A stretch of 64,000 nt of DNA from Pardosa pseudoannulata (taxonomy: Eukaryota; Arthropoda; Arachnida; Araneae; Lycosidae): contig CM063504.1 in assembly GCA_032207245.1 (NCBI GenBank), positions 15,700,787 through 15,764,786 on the forward strand, written 5' to 3'. The first letter of the stretch is position 1; every line of letters begins with the position of its first letter. Below the pieces are notes generated by a model. The model saw only the letters and a list, made by a program, of their open reading frames with translations. It searched no databases and was not told the origin of the DNA. The position numbers were made by a program, and so were the translations under genes. Of this stretch, positions 58,998 through 64,000 are shown piece by piece.

Positions 58998-61560
58998 CTT
59001 TGTTCAAAGTTTTTAGTTTTGCCGCTTGCAAATAGATAACGATAATATTTCAAAATATCTGCAGTTGGGATTCCAAGTAATCTGAACAGCATTTTGCACT
59101 TACTGAACTGAATTTGCTTTTCTCCATTCTTAATTTTATAATTGAATATAGTATTTATATCTAAAATAAGCCTATGCTTTATTATCCACTTTAATTTCAA
59201 ATCATTTGATGTTAAACTATACTTAAAATTTTGGGGTTTAGCTATTTTCTTAAATTTTTAATTAATCAAAGCAAAATGATCCCTAAAAAAGAGTTAATTC
59301 AACGAGAATTTGCAAATTTAACCTTAGAACAAAAGAAAATTTTTATTAGTAAGTCATTAGGGCAAACTATAAAAATAAAAACCGTGAAACTACGTGAACA
59401 AATGCCAAAGATATTAAATATGTTTATTTTCATTGGAGATTATAGAATAATATTATTGTATTCTTTATTGGGGATTTTAAAATATGATCCTCTTCTGTTG
59501 TAAAATTTTATTCTAAAGCTTCTAATTACACTAAGGGTAATCCGGATAAATTCCTGATTTATTACTGAAAAAATATTTTTGAGGATTTAATATTTTTTAT
59601 ATCTGGTATTGTTTAGTGATTTGTTTCTTTTTGTAGTTGCAAAAAATATAGTTTCATATAAATACTTAGATATATAAATATTTAAATTATTTTTAATAAA
59701 GATTGAAATTTTAATAAGACTATGGATTGCGATATAAATTTACAAATAAAACTATAGACCTTTGATTTAAAAAGTTATAGTACTTTCACGTATCTTTCCT
59801 AACACTGAATTAGTTTACAGTAGAAATATGACATTAAACAGTCTGATAGAATTCCCTATATCGTATACTTCTTTTTATGAATGCTTTAACTATTTTACTA
59901 CGCTCATTAATTCTTTACTATTTAATGTGTTGCTGTTACTGCAGTAAACGACTATCTTGCATTAATTCTGATAGTACTTAAATTTCGTGTATAACTATTC
60001 TCCTAAATCTATTATTAATCATTATAAAATGATCAAAACAAAAGAGTTGATTCAAGGAGAAATTGCAAAATTTAACCTTACAGCAAAATATTATTGTAAA
60101 AAATTGGAAAATATAAAATTATAGACCCTAAAACGATACGACCAGTAACCAAAGTTAATATTTTTATTCGATAATATAGAACAAAATTGTTTTAGTTGTT
60201 TATTGGGAACTTTTGAAATAATATATTCTACAGCAGTTGTAAATATTTATTCTGAATACACTAATATAACTACGGGTGATTCAGTTAAATTTATGAATTA
60301 TTATTGAAAGAAATATTTTTGGGAATTTTTTATATCTGGTATAGTGTACTTATCCATTTGTCGATATTTGCAGAATAAAATTAGCATATATAAATACATA
60401 CACATACGCATTTTTATTAACGATTGAATTTTTACAAGATTTATGGATTGTGACACATTTTTTCAAATTGGACTACAGAACTTTGATTAACAAATTACAC
60501 ATTTTCTACTTTCACTTATTCTCTCTAACATTGAATTAGTGTACGCTAGTAAAATGAGTAGTTTATTCAATTTCATACCAAGTAAAAGGTTTTAAAAATG
60601 ATACTAAAAATCATAGGTTAGTATATATAAATACGTAAACATACGTATTTTTATTAAGGATTGAATTTTTACAAGATTTATTGATTGTGATACATTTTTA
60701 CAAATTGGACTACAGAACTTTGATTAACAAATTATACATATTCTACTTTCACTTATTCTCTCTAACATTGAATTAGTGTACATTAGTGAAATGAGTAGTT
60801 TATTCTATTTCATATCAAGTAAAAGGTTTTGAAAATGATACCGAAAATCATAGGTTACTTCTGTCATTCATAATTCATGTAATGATTTAATGTGTATAAT
60901 ATTTATTCTGAACATTCTAATGTAACGACGGGTAATTCAGATAAATTTATAAATTATTACTGAAAGACTAGATTTGGGATGTTTTTATATCTGGTATAGT
61001 GTACTTATCTACTCATATCTATATTTGTAGAGTAAAATTAGTATATATAAATACATAAACATACGTATTTTTATTAAGGATTGAATTTTTACAAGATTTA
61101 TGGATTGTGATACATTTTTACAAATTGGAATACAAAACTTTGATTAACAAATTATACATATTCTACTTTCACTTATTCTCTCTAAAAATGAATTAGTGTA
61201 CACTAGTAAAATGTGTAGTTTATTCTATTTCATATCAAGTAAAAGGTTTTGAAAATAATACCGAAAATCATAGGTTAGTATATATAAATACATAAACATA
61301 CGTATTTTTATTAAGGTTTGAATTTTTACAATATTTATGGATTAGGATACATTTTTACTAATTGGAATACAGAACTTTGATTAACAATTTACACATGTAC
61401 GACTTTCACTTATTCTCCCTAGCATTAAATTAGTGTACACTAGTAAAATGAGTAGTTTATTCTATTTCATATTAAGTAAAAGGTTTTGAAAATGATACCG
61501 AAAATTATAGGTCACTTTTGTCATTCATAATTCATGATTAATTCCTAATGGACACTCTGT

Positions 61561-62394
61561 CACGTCGTAAACAGACCCCCTGATTGTGATGCTACAGAAA
61601 TTTTATTTAAAGTTAGAACAAATTCATCAATTACTTCGTTATTTGAAACGGTCCAAAATTAGGATAGAATCACACAACATGTATGCAAGCCTACAGACAA
61701 TGCTGCTTTCCTCATACTATCTCTAAATGTGTAACAGATAGGATAGTCCTGGTTTTCTATTTTTTACGTAAATTATATTTATCTTTGTAATCTTTGCAGA
61801 AAGATAAATGCTATCTTAATTACAATTTGTAAAACTATTATTAAATAACAGTGGTATTTTTATTTTAAATATACCATTTTTTTTCCTATTTCAAATATAT
61901 TTATTTTAGGTGTATCGTTTTTATTTTATTGTCTGACTAAACTAAGAGAAGCACTGAAAATTTTATGTATTTGGGTCATAAATTCTATTTACGGAAAGCA
62001 CGACAAAACTGTAAAATGATTATATTTATTTAAACAAACGTTAAGCAAACAAAAAAATACGTATCCATGTTGAAAAGATAAAACAAATAAAAGACGAGAT
62101 TTTGGTAAACCAACAAATTTCCATAAATAATGAAAAGGCACAATGTTCGTTTTCTTTTTATGTCCTAACTTCTTTTTTACTTCCCTAAGGCTATGCTTTC
62201 ATTACCATTTTTTAGTAATGATAAATAGCCGAGGAGAAAATAAAATGAATATTAAAATTTAGGCTTTTTTTCCCTAAGATAATGAATTTAAAGTCAATTT
62301 ATAAGCAAAATGTGAAAAGAATAGAATACAGTGTTTTATGGGAGTTATTCATAGATGAATAAAATGTGTATTTATGCTGAAAATGAATATTTCT
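61561..62394. other. AT-rich sequence without a recognised feature
   Basis: Nothing bounded was seen. Confidence 0.45.
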
Positions 62395-63945
62395 GAGGTA
62401 AATATTTATCGTAAGGTAATCATTTTGAATATTCACCTATTTTACTCAAAGCTAATTAACTTGAACTCAATTTAGTGTTTTTACGTCCTTTATGAATTAA
62501 ATTTTCAGTAGTGATTCATCTGGTCAAATTGTACCTTTAATTTCTATATTGTAACTCATTATATTGTGAAATACGTCCAATAAAAAACCAAATGGGGTAT
62601 ATTAATATACTTCCCCAAATTGTTATTAAAATTGTTACCTCAATAGAAGTTTTAGCTATAACAAATAAGTACTTTAAACAGTTTCTAACGTAAAGTGTTT
62701 CCAATTTTATATTTATTTTATACAAGTGTACTTCTAACTGTTAAATACATTTCGAAATTTATCGCAAATTACCTTATAAAGTATAAAATAAAATTTTGAT
62801 CATCATTTAAAATCACCGATTTTACTCAAAGTTAATTAACTTGAACTCAATTAAGTGTTTTTACGTCCTTTATGGATTAAGTTTTCAGTAGTCATTCATT
62901 CATCTGGTCAAAATGTACCCGTAAATTCGATATTATAATTCATTATATTGTGAAACACGTCCAAAAAAATCAAATAGGGTGTATTAATATACTTCCCCAA
63001 ACTGTAATTAAAATTGTTACCTCAATAGAAATTTTAGCTATTACAAATAATTACTTTAAACAATTTCTAACGCAAACTGTTTCCAATTTTATATTTATTT
63101 CACACAAGTGCACTTCTAATTGTTAAATAACTTTCGAAATTTATCGCAAATTACCTTACAAAGTATAAAATAAAATTTAGATCATCATATAAAATCACCG
63201 ATTTTATTCAAAGCTAATTAACTTGAACTCAATTTAGTGTTTTTACGTCTTTTATGAATTAAATTTTCAGTAGTCATTCATCTGGTCAAAAGTACCCGTA
63301 AAGTCGATATTATAATTCATTATATTGTGAAACACGTCCAATAAAAAATCAAATGGTTTGTAATTATATACTTTATCAAATTGTAATGAAATTGTTACCT
63401 CAATAGAAATTTTAATTATTCCAAATAATTACTTTAAACAGTTTCTAACGCAAAGTGTTTCTAATATTATATTTATTTCACACAAGTGCACTTCTAATTG
63501 TTAAATACCTTTCGAAATTTATCGCAAATTACCTTACAAAGTATAAAAAAAAAATTTAGATCATCATATAAAATCACCGATTTTACTCAAAGCTAATTAA
63601 CTTGAACTCAATTTAGTGTTTTTACGTCTTTTATGAATTAAATTTTCAGTAGTCATTCATCTGGTCAAAAGTACCAGTAAAGTCGATATTATAATTCATT
63701 ATATTGTGAAACACGTCCAATAAAGAATCAAATGGTTTGTAATTATATACTTTATCAAATTGTAATGAAATTGTTACCTCAATAGAAATTTTAATTATTA
63801 CAAATAATTACTTTAAACAGTTTCTAACGCAAAGTGTTTCTAATATTATATTTATTTTATATTAGGGTGCATCTAACTGTTAAATACCTTTCGAAATTTA
63901 TCTCAAATTACTTTATAAAGTATAAAATAAAATTTAGAAATAAAT
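62395..63945. repeat. Satellite-like tandem repeat, about 380 bp x 4
   Basis: TTGAACTCAA recurs at 62461, 62841, 63223 and 63602 (380, 382, 379 bp). Each unit has ATTTTCAGTAGT, CATCTGGTCAAA, CATTATATTGTGAAA(C/T)ACG, GTTACCTCAATAGAA, TTTCTAACGCAAAGTG and TTTCGAAATTTATC. Copies 3 and 4 are the closest pair. The last copy ends close to the window edge. Confidence 0.95.
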
Positions 63946-64000
63946 AATATTTTAACAGAAAAAATCTGTTCTTTCTTAATTAAAAGAATTTTATATATTT

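Larger units (their letters stand above)
57540..61560. repeat. Complex diverged tandem array (units 237, 420, 657-990 bp)
   Basis: An anchor TACTGAAAA...TTTGAGNATTTAATATTTTTATA recurs near 57661 and 59565, with shorter forms at 60305 and 60961. In the right part, a sub-unit (AGTATATATAAATAC, GGATTGAATTTTTACAAGAT, AGAACTTTGATTAACAAATTA, CTTTCACTTATTCTC) starts near 60384, 60621, 61041 and 61277: spacing 237, 420, 236, so the pair repeats every 657 bp. Left units are larger and carry the LTR and a TTAA MITE as insertions. The frame at 59231-59503 lies in one unit and has a broken counterpart near 60028. Confidence 0.82.

Noticed and set aside
59231..59503. 90-codon frame (Lys/Ile/Leu-rich) as a gene
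   Set aside because: It lies in a unit of a tandem array; the related unit near 60028 has stops and frame breaks, so the frame is not maintained.

Overview
This window looks like AT-rich animal nuclear DNA. The single recognisable gene is split by spliceosomal introns, and the rest is SINEs, MITEs, solo LTRs, microsatellites and complex tandem repeats. I infer an invertebrate, probably an arthropod and perhaps a spider; that rests on general repeat character and is not proven. No bacterial-type operons, rRNA genes or CRISPR arrays are visible.

Coding content: one convincing exon, 13251-13453 (+), 203 nt. It encodes part of the metallo-carboxypeptidase domain of a cytosolic carboxypeptidase that best fits CCP6/AGBL4, an enzyme that removes glutamates from tubulin and other proteins. 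No other exon of this gene was recognised. Most of the window is therefore probably intron of this gene, with at least 13 kb on one side of the exon and 50 kb on the other. The other open reading frames are short and lie in repeats or low-complexity DNA.

Region by region. 0-13 kb: three copies of a Leu/Ser-tRNA-derived SINE (SINE-I), including a 56-bp 5'-truncated copy with a perfect target duplication; a foldback MITE; two Thr-tRNA-like SINE-II copies; two 3-copy arrays of about 118 bp; (TA)n/(GT)n runs; and a TTAA-flanked MITE. 13-25 kb: the exon, three foldback MITEs, a reverse-strand solo LTR (16900-17395), a Helitron-like fragment, a piggyBac-type MITE, a diverged 290-bp array and three SINE-I copies. 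25-38 kb: a second TTAA MITE, foldback elements (one enclosing an unidentified 116-codon frame), two approximately 0.8-1 kb copies of the Helitron-like family in opposite orientations, and a GATA microsatellite. 39-46 kb: tandem arrays, a pogo/Tigger-type element with a decayed transposase tail, and a SINE-I copy with target duplications. 48-64 kb: dense tandem duplication. It includes a 205-bp repeat in a three-monomer higher-order arrangement, a 31-bp AT minisatellite ending in a perfect spacer-free 60-bp palindrome, and a 380-bp array reaching the window edge. A second solo LTR and a third TTAA MITE have inserted into these arrays, and neighbouring copies serve as empty-site controls.

Taken together, this is a long intron shaped by repeated insertion of non-autonomous elements and by local tandem duplication. 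The autonomous partners that would mobilise the SINEs and MITEs are not present here.
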